35,207 nt of DNA, taken from NCBI RefSeq assembly GCF_001591445.1, contig NZ_BCUX01000052.1, forward strand, positions 1 through 35,207, in the 5' to 3' direction. Below the pieces are notes generated by a model. It did not search any database. It was given only the letters and a program-made list of their open reading frames with translations, and was not told where the DNA came from. The DNA is from Neobacillus drentensis NBRC 102427. GTDB lineage: Bacteria > Bacillota > Bacilli > Bacillales > Cytobacillaceae. The translations under genes were made by a program, and so were the position numbers. Of this stretch, positions 24,455-32,418 are shown piece by piece (position 1 is the first letter of the stretch; every line of letters begins with the position of its first letter).

Positions 24455-25963
24455 TTATTCGGAAACTGCAAACGTCTTTTTGAAGGCGTTGATTGCAGAA
24501 GCCATATCGTCATCCGAAGGAAGGTCCTTCGTTTTTGAAATATGGTCTAACAACTCTTTGCGGTTGTGGTCTAACCAATTAAGGTATTCTGATTCAAAAC
24601 GGCCGATATCCTCTAATGGAATTTCATCAAGGAAGCCGCGTGTTAATGCGTAAAGGATTGCAACTTGTTTTTCAACTGTAAGTGGCTTGTGCAGGTCTTG
24701 TTTAAGTACTTCAACCGTACGGGCACCACGATTAAGTTTCGCTTGTGTTGCTTTATCTAAGTCTGATCCAAACTGAGCAAATGCTTCTAATTCACGGTAG
24801 GATGCAAGGTCAAGACGCAAGGTACCAGATACCTTTTTCATCGCCTTGATTTGTGCAGAACCACCTACACGTGATACGGAAAGACCCGCGTTGATCGCCG
24901 GACGAACACCGGAAAAGAATAAGTCAGATTGTAAGAAAATTTGTCCATCAGTAATCGAAATAACGTTTGTTGGGATATACGCTGAAACGTCGCCTGCTTG
25001 CGTTTCAATGAACGGAAGCGCAGTGATCGAACCAGCACCAAGTGTATCGTTAATTTTCGCTGCACGCTCTAGAAGACGTGAGTGTAAGTAGAATACATCC
25101 CCTGGATAAGCTTCCCGACCTGGAGGACGGCGAAGCAGCAAGGAAAGCTCACGGTATGCAGCTGCTTGTTTAGAAAGATCATCATACACGATCAATACGT
25201 GTTTGCCGTTATACATAAACTCTTCAGCCATTGAAACACCCGTATATGGAGCAAGGTATAGCAATGGAGCTGGTTGTGATGCAGATGCAGTAACAACGAT
25301 TGAGTATTCTAACGCACCGTATTTACGTAGTGTTTCAACGGCGTTACGTACTGTCGATTCTTTTTGACCGATCGCAACATAGATACAGATCATGTCTTGA
25401 CCTTTTTGGTTCAAGATGGTATCGATAGCAACAGATGTTTTACCTGTTTGACGGTCACCGATGATTAACTCACGTTGACCACGTCCGATTGGCACAAGAG
25501 CGTCAATCGCTTTGATACCTGTTTGTAATGGCTCATGAACGGATTTACGAGCCATAACGCCTGGAGCTACTGCTTCCACTGGGCGTGTTTTTGTTGTGTT
25601 GATTGGACCCATACCATCAACTGGTTGTCCAAGCGAGTTTACCACGCGTCCAATAAGTTCTTCACCAACAGGAACCTCCATGATGCGTCCTGTACGGCGA
25701 ACCTCGTCACCTTCCTTGATTTCAGTGAAAGGTCCGAGAATGATAATACCGACGTTATTTGCTTCTAGGTTTTGTGCCATACCCATAACGCCATTTGAAA
25801 ATTCAACAAGTTCTCCAGCCATGACATTGTCGAGGCCATGAACACGTGCGATACCGTCACCGATTGAGATAACTGTACCAACATCGGTTACTTGAATTTC
25901 CGCCTGATAGTTTTCAATTTGCTTTTTTATCAGGGAACTAATTTCTTCAGCTTTGATGCTCAT
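24455..25963 (-). CDS. atpA: ATP synthase F1 alpha subunit
   Basis: Non-catalytic nucleotide-binding subunit, 502 aa. The frame starts with GTG at 25972, but AGGGGTG lies 8 bases before the ATG at 25963, giving MSIKAEEISSLIKKQIENYQ, the usual Bacillus N-terminus and length. The N-terminal helix binds delta. Walker A is GDRQTGKT at 169-176, and PAINAGLSVSRVGGSAQ is the family signature. Confidence 0.98.
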   Translation of the reverse strand: MSIKAEEISSLIKKQIENYQAEIQVTDVGTVISIGDGIARVHGLDNVMAGELVEFSNGVMGMAQNLEANNVGIIILGPFTEIKEGDEVRRTGRIMEVPVGEELIGRVVNSLGQPVDGMGPINTTKTRPVEAVAPGVMARKSVHEPLQTGIKAIDALVPIGRGQRELIIGDRQTGKTSVAIDTILNQKGQDMICIYVAIGQKESTVRNAVETLRKYGALEYSIVVTASASQPAPLLYLAPYTGVSMAEEFMYNGKHVLIVYDDLSKQAAAYRELSLLLRRPPGREAYPGDVFYLHSRLLERAAKINDTLGAGSITALPFIETQAGDVSAYIPTNVISITDGQIFLQSDLFFSGVRPAINAGLSVSRVGGSAQIKAMKKVSGTLRLDLASYRELEAFAQFGSDLDKATQAKLNRGARTVEVLKQDLHKPLTVEKQVAILYALTRGFLDEIPLEDIGRFESEYLNWLDHNRKELLDHISKTKDLPSDDDMASAINAFKKTFAVSE

Positions 25964-25988
25964 GAGTTTCACCCCTAATCTTTCAAAT

Positions 25989-26525
25989 CTAGCTTAACAA
26001 TTTACGTTCTAAACGATCGAGTTTGCCTCTTAATGACCCGTCATATATACGATTTCCAATCCGCAGGCGGATGCCGCCAAGCAGGTTGGTATCAACGATA
26101 TTTTCGATTTTTAGTGACTTTTTGCCAATTTTAGCAGCAAAAACAGATGAAATGGCTTCGCGTTCTGCATCAGTTAACGTACGTGTGCTGTAAACTTCAG
26201 CTTCTGCAACGCCCATCTCTTCGTTTGCCAGCTCTAAAAATTCATTTGCCAAATCAATGATTTGGTCTTCACGGTGGCGGTCGATTAAGATCAACAGTGT
26301 ATTCAGTACATTTACATTAACTGATGCGAAAGCAGTCTTAATAATCTCTTTTTTCTTTGCAAGTGAAAGCTTAGAAGAATTTAAGATGGCTTTTAAGTCA
26401 GGATTGTATTGTACAACTTCCTTCACTACACGAAGTTCTTCTTCAATAACTCCGAGCGACTGTGTCTCTTTTGCAATGTTTAGAAGAGCCAACGCGTAGC
26501 GTTTTGCTACCATTGAATTGCTCAT
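25989..26525 (-). CDS. atpH: ATP synthase F1 delta subunit
   Basis: Peripheral-stalk subunit that ties F1 alpha to subunit b, 178 aa (OSCP family). An N-terminal helical domain (VAKRYALALLNIAKE) precedes a C-terminal domain with the signature LLGGIRLRIGNRIYDGSLRG. It overlaps the end of atpF by 4 bp, so translation is coupled. Confidence 0.95.
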   Translation of the reverse strand: MSNSMVAKRYALALLNIAKETQSLGVIEEELRVVKEVVQYNPDLKAILNSSKLSLAKKKEIIKTAFASVNVNVLNTLLILIDRHREDQIIDLANEFLELANEEMGVAEAEVYSTRTLTDAEREAISSVFAAKIGKKSLKIENIVDTNLLGGIRLRIGNRIYDGSLRGKLDRLERKLLS

Positions 26526-27052
26526 CGCTCTTCTCCTGCCTCTTTAATATATTCGTTAATTAGTTGATCCTGATCTGCTGCAGTTAATTCTTTTTCAATA
26601 ACTTTAGAAGCAATTAACACAGATAGTGAGGCAACTTGTTCACGAATCGCGGCAACAGCTTTTTCTTTTTGCTGCTCAATTTCAAGCTTGGCTGCTTCTT
26701 TAATGCGTTCAGACTCTGTACGTGAGGCCGCAACGATCTCTTCACGCTGAAGTTCCCCTTGCTTTTTCGCAGCTTCGATTAAGTTTTGAGCATCAGTACG
26801 TGCTTCTTTTAAAAGATTTCTTTGTTCTTGTAAAATCTTTTCTGCTTCTAAACGGCTGTTTTCCGCCGCGCTGATTTCATTACCAATATGCTCTTCACGA
26901 GTCTTCATGATGCCCATTAACGGACCCCATGCAAACTTTTTAAGTAAGGCTAACAAAATAATAAATACGATGAGCTGGAAGAAGATATCTCCAGTATTAA
27001 TGTGGCCGCCGCCTTCAGCAGCAGTGGCTAATACAAAACTGTTAGTTAACAC
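26522..27052 (-). CDS. atpF: ATP synthase Fo subunit b
   Basis: Peripheral-stalk subunit, 176 aa, one N-terminal membrane helix (FFQLIVFIILLALLKKFAW) and then a long charged coiled coil (about 40-155, rich in EAEKILQEQ and similar). The start is a GTG at 27052 with AAGGAG 10 bases before it; no ATG precedes the conserved part. It follows atpE after 99 bp that contain a hairpin. Confidence 0.95.
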   Translation of the reverse strand: MLTNSFVLATAAEGGGHINTGDIFFQLIVFIILLALLKKFAWGPLMGIMKTREEHIGNEISAAENSRLEAEKILQEQRNLLKEARTDAQNLIEAAKKQGELQREEIVAASRTESERIKEAAKLEIEQQKEKAVAAIREQVASLSVLIASKVIEKELTAADQDQLINEYIKEAGEER

Positions 27053-27108
27053 CCTCGGTTCACTCCTTTCAAGAGTTGCTTAACGATAGAAAAAACACAT
27101 AAATGAAT

Positions 27109-27132
27109 GGCGAGGATTTGTTGATCATCGCC
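27109..27132 (-). other. Hairpin between atpE and atpF
   Basis: GGCGAgGAT (27109-27117) and ATCaTCGCC (27124-27132) form a stem with one mismatch around a 6-nt loop, 19 bases after the atpE stop. No T-run follows on the minus strand. Confidence 0.55.
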
Positions 27133-27151
27133 AAAGTGTATTTGCCTAGAA

Positions 27152-27376
27152 TTATTTGTTTAATACCATGAACGCGATAACTACACCGATAATCGGCAAT
27201 GCTTCTACTAACGCAACCCCGATAAACATTGTTGTTTGAAGTAAACCACGGTGCTCAGGTTGACGAGCGATACCTTCTACTGTACGTCCTACGATAAGAC
27301 CGTTACCAATACCTGCTCCTACTGCTGCTAAACCGATTGCGATTGCTGCTGCTAAAACACCAATTGATCCTGTCAT
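27152..27376 (-). CDS. atpE: ATP synthase Fo subunit c
   Basis: Proteolipid of the rotor ring, 74 aa, two membrane helices joined by the polar loop ARQPE (38-42). The ion-binding Glu is E58 (ALVEALPIIG). The residue after it is Ala, and no Na+-type Gln/Ser pattern is visible, so it should be a proton enzyme. GGAGG lies 9 bases before the ATG. Confidence 0.97.
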   Translation of the reverse strand: MTGSIGVLAAAIAIGLAAVGAGIGNGLIVGRTVEGIARQPEHRGLLQTTMFIGVALVEALPIIGVVIAFMVLNK

Positions 27377-27425
27377 TTCTTTTTTCCTCCTTAAATGTAT
27401 AAAACATTAATTAATTTTTTATGAT

Positions 27426-27441
27426 GTTCATGAAAATGAAC
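27426..27441. other. Small hairpin between atpB and atpE
   Basis: GTTCAT (27426-27431) and ATGAAC (27436-27441) flank 4 bases, 9 bases past the atpB stop codon. The stem is short and AT-rich; significance uncertain. Confidence 0.35.
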
Positions 27442-27450
27442 GGTGTATTA

Positions 27451-28164
27451 TTAATGGTCGTGACTCACTTTATGAGCCAAGTAAACCATTGTTAACATTG
27501 TGAAAATGTAAGCTTGAATCGTACCAACGAAAATTGAGAACCCTTGCCATACCAATGTCAGTGGAATCGCTGCAATGGTACCGACTATTCCTTGGTGTGC
27601 TAATCCTGTTGCCAATAGTGATAAAAGCAACTCACCAGCGTAAATGTTACCATATAGACGCAGACCAAGAGTCAGCGTATTGGCAAATTCTTCAATGATT
27701 TTCAAAGGGAATAAGAATTTCATTGGACTGAAGAAACCTTCTGCATAGCCTTTTACACCTTTTAGCTTGACACCGTAATAATGGGATAATGCCAAAACCA
27801 TAACTGCCAGTGTTAATGTGATAATCGGATCGGCTGTCGGTGATTTCCACCATAGCTTTTCATCAACCACAATCGCAAAAGGAAGACCTAACATATTGGA
27901 TACAAAGACATACATAATTAATGTAATCCCCAGGATGTGGAATCTTCCGCCTTCTTTCCAATCCATCGTACTATTGATGATCCCCTTTACAAAGTCCATC
28001 ACCCACTCAAAAAAGTTTTGCATCCCGGTAGGCTTCATTGCCAGCTTTCGTGTCGAAAGAACAGCAATTAGGAAAACAATCAGACTTGCTACTGAAATCA
28101 TCAGCATATTTGCGCCATTAAACCAAAGGCCCATAAATTCAAACTCTGGAACCTCATGATGCAT
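27451..28164 (-). CDS. atpB: ATP synthase Fo subunit a
   Basis: Stator channel subunit, 237 aa with five to six membrane helices. The essential Arg is in LGLRLYGNIYAGELLLSLL, which also carries the conserved Asn and Glu. GAGGTGAG precedes the ATG. The gene follows atpI after 22 bp. Confidence 0.97.
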   Translation of the reverse strand: MHHEVPEFEFMGLWFNGANMLMISVASLIVFLIAVLSTRKLAMKPTGMQNFFEWVMDFVKGIINSTMDWKEGGRFHILGITLIMYVFVSNMLGLPFAIVVDEKLWWKSPTADPIITLTLAVMVLALSHYYGVKLKGVKGYAEGFFSPMKFLFPLKIIEEFANTLTLGLRLYGNIYAGELLLSLLATGLAHQGIVGTIAAIPLTLVWQGFSIFVGTIQAYIFTMLTMVYLAHKVSHDH

Positions 28165-28186
28165 GTAAACTCACCTCGCTTCCGCT

Positions 28187-28561
28187 TCATTTATGTACAT
28201 GCAATGCATGGTAAAAATAATCTATCATAATGACAATATAGGATGTCATTAATCCTATCACTAAACTAATCATATCAAAATGCTCGGGGTATCTTAGCGC
28301 GATTAACGCAGCAATTCCCGCCACAGCCATCCTCGAGAGCGACCCTAAGGACTTGGGTTTCTTACCCTCTGTTACCTTTTTATCAAAGCTTTCCGTCTTT
28401 CTCACCAGAATCCAAAGATTTAGATAACTAAAGCATGTCCCAAGAATTAGCCCTAAAAAAATTGTTTGATACGATGTGAAGCCCCAGCCTAGAACATAAA
28501 TGGACAATAAGTAAAAAATCCATTTGCGCTGCCTGTTGTACATGACTCTGAAATCTGGCAT
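28187..28561 (-). CDS. atpI: ATP synthase subunit I (AtpI)
   Basis: Small membrane protein of 124 aa with four hydrophobic segments; the AtpI family acts in c-ring assembly and is not in the finished enzyme. Visible features are the basic N-terminus (YNRQRKWIFYLL), the loop RKTESFDKKVTEGKKPK and the C-terminal IDYFYHALHVHK. AGGAG lies 10 bases before the ATG. It starts 2 bases after the preceding small gene. Confidence 0.88.
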   Translation of the reverse strand: MPDFRVMYNRQRKWIFYLLSIYVLGWGFTSYQTIFLGLILGTCFSYLNLWILVRKTESFDKKVTEGKKPKSLGSLSRMAVAGIAALIALRYPEHFDMISLVIGLMTSYIVIMIDYFYHALHVHK

Positions 28562-28563
28562 AG

Positions 28564-28788
28564 TTATTTATCTCCTGAATAGAAATGGCGGATTGAAAGA
28601 AGCATGGAATAGGTACCCGCTGCTAGACCTATAAGCAGTCCGATTATTAAGAAAATTGGTTCGGTACCCCATTGTCGATCTAGCCATCTGCCTGAGAAAA
28701 TACCTATTAAAATGGATCCTACTAATTGGGAGACAATTGCGGACATTAAAGCCATCGCTTGTAATGGATTGCGGTTGTTTTTACGCAT
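28564..28788 (-). CDS. atpZ: AtpZ/AtpI-family small membrane protein
   Basis: The frame extends to a GTG at 28803, but GAGG lies 9 bases before the ATG at 28788, giving MRKNNRNPLQAMALMS, 74 aa. Two membrane helices (about 13-33 and 44-64) with a short loop (GRWLDRQWGTEP) match the F0F1-ATPase subunit family found as the first gene of atp operons; related AtpZ proteins have been linked to Mg2+/Ca2+ movement and assembly. That role here is inferred from family and position. Confidence 0.8.
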   Translation of the reverse strand: MRKNNRNPLQAMALMSAIVSQLVGSILIGIFSGRWLDRQWGTEPIFLIIGLLIGLAAGTYSMLLSIRHFYSGDK

Positions 28789-28905
28789 GTAACACATCCT
28801 CACTCTTAGAGAATGTCAAGCGGGCAAAGAGTAAAAATCCAAACCTAAATACTATCCTCAAATAGATATATTTGCATGAAAACCCTATCATTCATACCCT
28901 TTGTT

Positions 28906-28934
28906 AGCATACAATAGCACCTTGTCAATGTCAA
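28906..28934 (-). promoter_or_regulatory. Sigma-A promoter of the atp operon
   Basis: On the minus strand TTGACA (28934-28929), 17 bases, TATGCT (28911-28906). A start near 28899 would give a leader of about 110 nt. The 376-bp gap 28789-29164 holds this, a second candidate -10, the protease-gene hairpin, and otherwise AT-rich DNA without features. Confidence 0.65.
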
Positions 28935-28947
28935 TGAATTTACGTGA

Positions 28948-28958
28948 ATTATACCACA
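28948..28958 (-). promoter_or_regulatory. Second candidate atp promoter (extended -10)
   Basis: On the minus strand TGTGGTATAAT contains a perfect TATAAT with the TGn extension. No good -35 lies at 17-18 bases. If used, transcription would start about 40 bases upstream of the other promoter's start. Confidence 0.45.
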
Positions 28959-29115
28959 AAGTATTTCCCCATGTTTTTTCCAAATTTAGAATTTACTTAA
29001 CACTCTTATTGTATTGGAAATTGTGAAGGATTTTTGCATATTTTGTGTCCATTTTGTGAACATTTAGAATTATACTAATGGTACAATTTTATGAACTTTT
29101 ATTATGATTTTTTGT

Positions 29116-29153
29116 GAAACAGACCATGTCTTGACTAGAACATGGTCTGTTTC
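29116..29153 (-). terminator. Long perfect hairpin after the S8 protease gene
   Basis: Two 14-nt arms, GAAACAGACCATGT and its complement, pair perfectly around a 10-nt loop, 12 bases past the protease stop codon. The only U-rich part on the minus strand is the TGTTTC inside the arm, followed by A-rich DNA. Terminator by position, but atypical. Confidence 0.6.
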
Positions 29154-29164
29154 TGAATGCTATT

Positions 29165-31396
29165 TTAGTCCTCTTTCCTCTCAATGGTGATCATACGTTC
29201 CATATGATCTTCCTTCCCTGCCTTTTTGGCAAAAACCTTTACTAAGTAGCTCCCATTGGGCGGCAGCATTTCAGCCCCGATTTCCTTGCGAATGAGTCCT
29301 TTTTTCACATTGGTAATCGTATCTAAAAAGCCGACAAATCGGTAATCCTCTGGATTAAAAAGAGCAATCCCAAATTCCTCCGCTCCGCCTGGCAAATAGA
29401 CCTCATAGCGGTATTGCCCTGGTTTGTCGCCCTCTGCAAAATCAAAGCCCATGACCCGTGGGTAATTCGGCTCTGCTAAAACATAGAGATAGGGGATTCT
29501 GATCGTGGACCCGCCCGCCTCGAGGCGCAGGTAGCCGTCATATATTTTCTCCTTAAACAGCTCTGGGTCGACCGTTAATTCAACGGTAATGTCTCTTGTT
29601 TCTTTAGGCTTCAGCGTAAACGTTAACGGCAGCCGCCAGTCGATTCCCACGACATGGGGCGGGATCGCAAATGAATAGCGCTGGTCCTGGTTGCTAGTAT
29701 TGACCACATGCAAATAGGCTTTATGGTCGTCACTTTGTTCGGTAAATTTCCCAAAACGGAGACTGCTTGGGGTGACAAGTGTAGTCGCTTGGATCGCTGC
29801 GTCCACCTGAATTCTGCCTGCACCCTGCTCATATGTGCGGTAGTAGGGCGCTTCGCTGGTTAGATTCCCATTTGCTGTGTGGGCCGTGGTTCCAGACTCG
29901 GCCAGCGGTTTCGCGGTGTTCATCAACGCCGCTTTGATTTCTTCGGGTGTCCAATCCGGATGGGCCTGCTTGATTAACGCGCACGCCCCCGCCACATGCG
30001 GTGCCGCCATACTCGTCCCTTGGAGCGACAAATAGCCGCCCGGAATCGTCGAATGAATTGCCACCCCAGGTGCAACAATATCCGGCTTAATTTCCCACGT
30101 TCCTGTCACTGGCCCGCGTGAGCTAAAGTCGGCGAGCTGGTCCCGGTCTTCACGGACTGTGACTCGCGCTGAGGTCGGCTGGCTTTTTAAAGCTTTTTGT
30201 AAAATAGCCCCGTCGTCCTTCGAGATGGCACCGACCGGGAGCGACATTTGGGTGTCGAGGTTGCCCATGAAGCGGCCGCCGCTCATATTATTGTAAATGA
30301 GGACCGCCTTCGCCCCCGCCCGCTTCGCATTTTCTGCCTTTTTTGAAAACGTTAAAATGCCTCTTTTAATTATGGCAATTTTTCCATCGACATTCTTCAG
30401 TTCATCCGGCCTGCCAATCCCGCCATCGACTAAGTCAGCGGAGCGGTCGAGTGCCCATTTGGCCGAGCCTTCAAGCGGATCAATCTGAAATTTATCCCGG
30501 CTTCCTTCTATTAATAGATAAGGTGTCTCCAAGGTCGGGGTCGATGCTCCCACTGAAATCGCTTTGGATGCTGTTCCGGGTGAGCCGACACTCCAAACAT
30601 CGGGCCCGGAGTTACCTGATGCAGCGACTGCGACTATCCCGCGGTCGACCGCGCGGTTAAGGGCAAGGCTGATTGGCAGGTCGGGCCCGTTAATATCATT
30701 TCCCAGCGAGAGATTCACAATGTCGACTTTATCCTTTATCGCCTGGTCAATTGCCGCGAGCACCTGCTCGGTGGTCCCGCCCCCGCCAGGTCCGAGTGCC
30801 CGGTACGCAACAATTTTCGCCTCCGGTGCCACGCCTTTTATTTTCCCATTGGCGGCAATAATGCCAGCCACATGTGTTCCATGAATCGTCGCCTTCCCGA
30901 GGGCGAGCGTTTCCATCGGATCGCGGTCGTTATCGACAAGGTCACGGCCGCCGGCGTAGTTGCGCTTGAGGTCGGGATGAGTGTAATCGACGCCGGTATC
31001 TATGACCCCGACCGTGACCCCTTTTCCTGTCAGCCGCTGGTTTTTTTTATCAAAAAAGCTACGGACCTCATCCCCGCCAATTATCCTGACACTCTCTTCC
31101 GTTTCCGCCTGGTAGGTGATCACTGGTGAGACACTGCGGATCTGTTCATGGCTGCGGCCGAGCTTTGCGAGTGATTCCGCACTGCATGCGACGGAGAATC
31201 CATCCAGCGCGTGGTGAAAAACTCGGCGCAATGTAACGTCTTTGTAGGGTTGAATGAGCTGCTGGATTTCCTGGTCGGTATGTGCTTTGTTCAGGATAAT
31301 AATCGCGGTTGTTTCCTGCGTGCTTTTGGTGACCTGAGGATGGATGAGTATTTTCGGAGTTTGAAAAGCGAGCAGTAACGCAAGTAGAAGTTTCAT
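29165..31396 (-). CDS. Secreted subtilisin-like serine protease (S8, Vpr-like)
   Basis: Extracellular endopeptidase precursor, 743 aa. A short hydrophobic N-terminus (residues 2-11) without a clear AxA site is followed by an I9-type propeptide (about 28-97) and the S8 catalytic domain. The triad is D133 (VIDTGVDYTHPD), H172 (HGTHVAG) and S462 (GTSMAAPHVAG), with oxyanion N262 (ASGNSGP). A PA domain is inserted at about 300-410 (VDGKIAIIKRG, AGAKAVLIYNN), as in Vpr and lactocepin-type proteases, and an Fn3-like beta region fills 545-743. AAGGGG precedes the ATG. No SLH or LPXTG anchor. It stands alone between upp and atp; in B. subtilis these are neighbours, so it is a local insertion. By eye its third codon positions are richer in G+C than those of the atp genes. 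Confidence 0.92.
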   Translation of the reverse strand: MKLLLALLLAFQTPKILIHPQVTKSTQETTAIIILNKAHTDQEIQQLIQPYKDVTLRRVFHHALDGFSVACSAESLAKLGRSHEQIRSVSPVITYQAETEESVRIIGGDEVRSFFDKKNQRLTGKGVTVGVIDTGVDYTHPDLKRNYAGGRDLVDNDRDPMETLALGKATIHGTHVAGIIAANGKIKGVAPEAKIVAYRALGPGGGGTTEQVLAAIDQAIKDKVDIVNLSLGNDINGPDLPISLALNRAVDRGIVAVAASGNSGPDVWSVGSPGTASKAISVGASTPTLETPYLLIEGSRDKFQIDPLEGSAKWALDRSADLVDGGIGRPDELKNVDGKIAIIKRGILTFSKKAENAKRAGAKAVLIYNNMSGGRFMGNLDTQMSLPVGAISKDDGAILQKALKSQPTSARVTVREDRDQLADFSSRGPVTGTWEIKPDIVAPGVAIHSTIPGGYLSLQGTSMAAPHVAGACALIKQAHPDWTPEEIKAALMNTAKPLAESGTTAHTANGNLTSEAPYYRTYEQGAGRIQVDAAIQATTLVTPSSLRFGKFTEQSDDHKAYLHVVNTSNQDQRYSFAIPPHVVGIDWRLPLTFTLKPKETRDITVELTVDPELFKEKIYDGYLRLEAGGSTIRIPYLYVLAEPNYPRVMGFDFAEGDKPGQYRYEVYLPGGAEEFGIALFNPEDYRFVGFLDTITNVKKGLIRKEIGAEMLPPNGSYLVKVFAKKAGKEDHMERMITIERKED

Positions 31397-31527
31397 CGAC
31401 GGAATTCCCCTTTTTCCATATCGTTTTCATTGAAGGGGGAAAGTATGCACAACTAATTATCGGATTGGAACCTTGTCGGGATGTCACTGAAAAAAATGAT
31501 TTTTCTCTTTTTTTAATAAAAACCAAC

Positions 31528-31557
31528 AAAAAAAGCCGAGCATGCTCGACTTTTTTT
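31528..31557 (-). terminator. Bidirectional terminator after upp
   Basis: A GC stem centred on CGAGCATGCTCG (31537-31548 region) is flanked by A7 on one side and T7 on the other, so it should stop transcription from either side. It lies 12 bases past the upp stop codon. The S8 gene's leader (31397-31527) begins here; I see no clear promoter in it. Confidence 0.92.
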
Positions 31558-31568
31558 CAAACTAAATC

Positions 31569-32198
31569 TTATTTTGTTCCAAACAACCGGTCTCCTGCAT
31601 CACCCAGGCCTGGGACGATGTAGCCGTGGTCATTTAATTTCTCATCTAGGGCAGCGATATAGATATCCACGTCCGGATGGGCTGTCTTAACCGCTTCTAC
31701 GCCCTCTGGTGCAGCAATCAAACACATAAACTTGATGTGCTTGGCGCCGCGCTTTTTCAAGGAGCGAATTGCCTCAATCGCTGAACCGCCTGTTGCCAGC
31801 ATTGGGTCAACCACAATGAAATCACGCTCTTCGACATCACTTGGCAGCTTAATATAATACTCGACCGGCATCAAGGTTTCAGGGTCGCGGTATAAACCGA
31901 TATGGCCCACTTTCGCGGCCGGAATTAACTTCAGGATGCCATCCACCATTCCGATTCCTGCACGTAAAATCGGAACAATCCCGATTTTCTTGCCGGATAG
32001 AACCTTTGATTTCGCCGGACAAACAGGTGTCTCGATATCGATATCCTCAAGCGACATATCCCTGGTAATTTCAAACGCCATCAAGGTTGCAACTTCATCA
32101 ACGAGCTCGCGGAACTCCTTTGTTCCGGTGTTTTTATCACGTATGTATGTTAGTTTATGCTGAATTAATGGATGGTCAAATACAAATACCTTTGCCAT
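31569..32198 (-). CDS. upp: Uracil phosphoribosyltransferase
   Basis: Pyrimidine salvage: uracil plus PRPP gives UMP. The frame extends to 32231, but AAGGGG lies 8 bases before the ATG at 32198, giving MAKVFVFDHPLIQHKLTYIR, 209 aa, the family length. The PRPP loop is VVDPMLATGGSA, the uracil-binding end is GYIVPGLGDAGDRLFGTK, and PILRAGIGMVDGIL is typical. Monocistronic here, with its own promoter and terminator. Confidence 0.97.
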   Translation of the reverse strand: MAKVFVFDHPLIQHKLTYIRDKNTGTKEFRELVDEVATLMAFEITRDMSLEDIDIETPVCPAKSKVLSGKKIGIVPILRAGIGMVDGILKLIPAAKVGHIGLYRDPETLMPVEYYIKLPSDVEERDFIVVDPMLATGGSAIEAIRSLKKRGAKHIKFMCLIAAPEGVEAVKTAHPDVDIYIAALDEKLNDHGYIVPGLGDAGDRLFGTK

Positions 32199-32239
32199 AA
32201 TCATCGCCCCTTTTTTTAGATTAATGTACACTTCGTCTC

Positions 32240-32268
32240 ATTTTACAGAAAAAAAATGCAATGAGCAA
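32240..32268 (-). promoter_or_regulatory. Candidate sigma-A promoter of upp
   Basis: On the minus strand TTGCTC (32268-32263), 17 bases, TAAAAT (32245-32240). Four and five of six consensus bases. The start would be about 35 bases before the upp ATG. The gap 32199-32301 holds nothing else I recognise. Confidence 0.5.
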
Positions 32269-32301
32269 ATCAAAATACAGACAAATTAACTAGTTAGATT
32301 T

Positions 32302-32342
32302 TTCAAAAAAAAATCGACCACACTTTAATAGTTAGGTCGATT
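32302..32342 (-). terminator. Intrinsic terminator of glyA
   Basis: On the minus strand AATCGACC (32342-32335) pairs perfectly with GGTCGATT (32319-32312) around a 15-nt loop and is followed by T-rich sequence. It is 77 bases past the glyA stop codon, after the GC-rich repeat remnant. Confidence 0.85.
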
Positions 32343-32385
32343 CTCTGCTGATAAAAAAGTAAGTATAAGTTTAAGAAATAGATAA

Positions 32386-32417
32386 CTGTCTAGCGCCAGG
32401 GCGCTTGCGCTTTTCTT
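32386..32417. repeat. GC-rich palindromic remnant (CTAGCGCC...GGCGCTTGCGC)
   Basis: Immediately past the glyA stop. It contains AGCGCC and GGCGCT-type arms and a second GCGCTTGCGC hairpin followed by TTTTC. From memory it resembles the two outer ends of a longer intergenic repeat common in Bacillus genomes, with the middle deleted; not verified. Confidence 0.4.
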
Positions 32418-32418
32418 G

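Noticed and set aside
28929..29153. The 29116-29153 hairpin considered as a mobile-element end because of its perfect 14-bp arms.
   Set aside because: No partner end, no transposase and no target duplication; its place just after a stop codon fits a terminator or mRNA 3' end.
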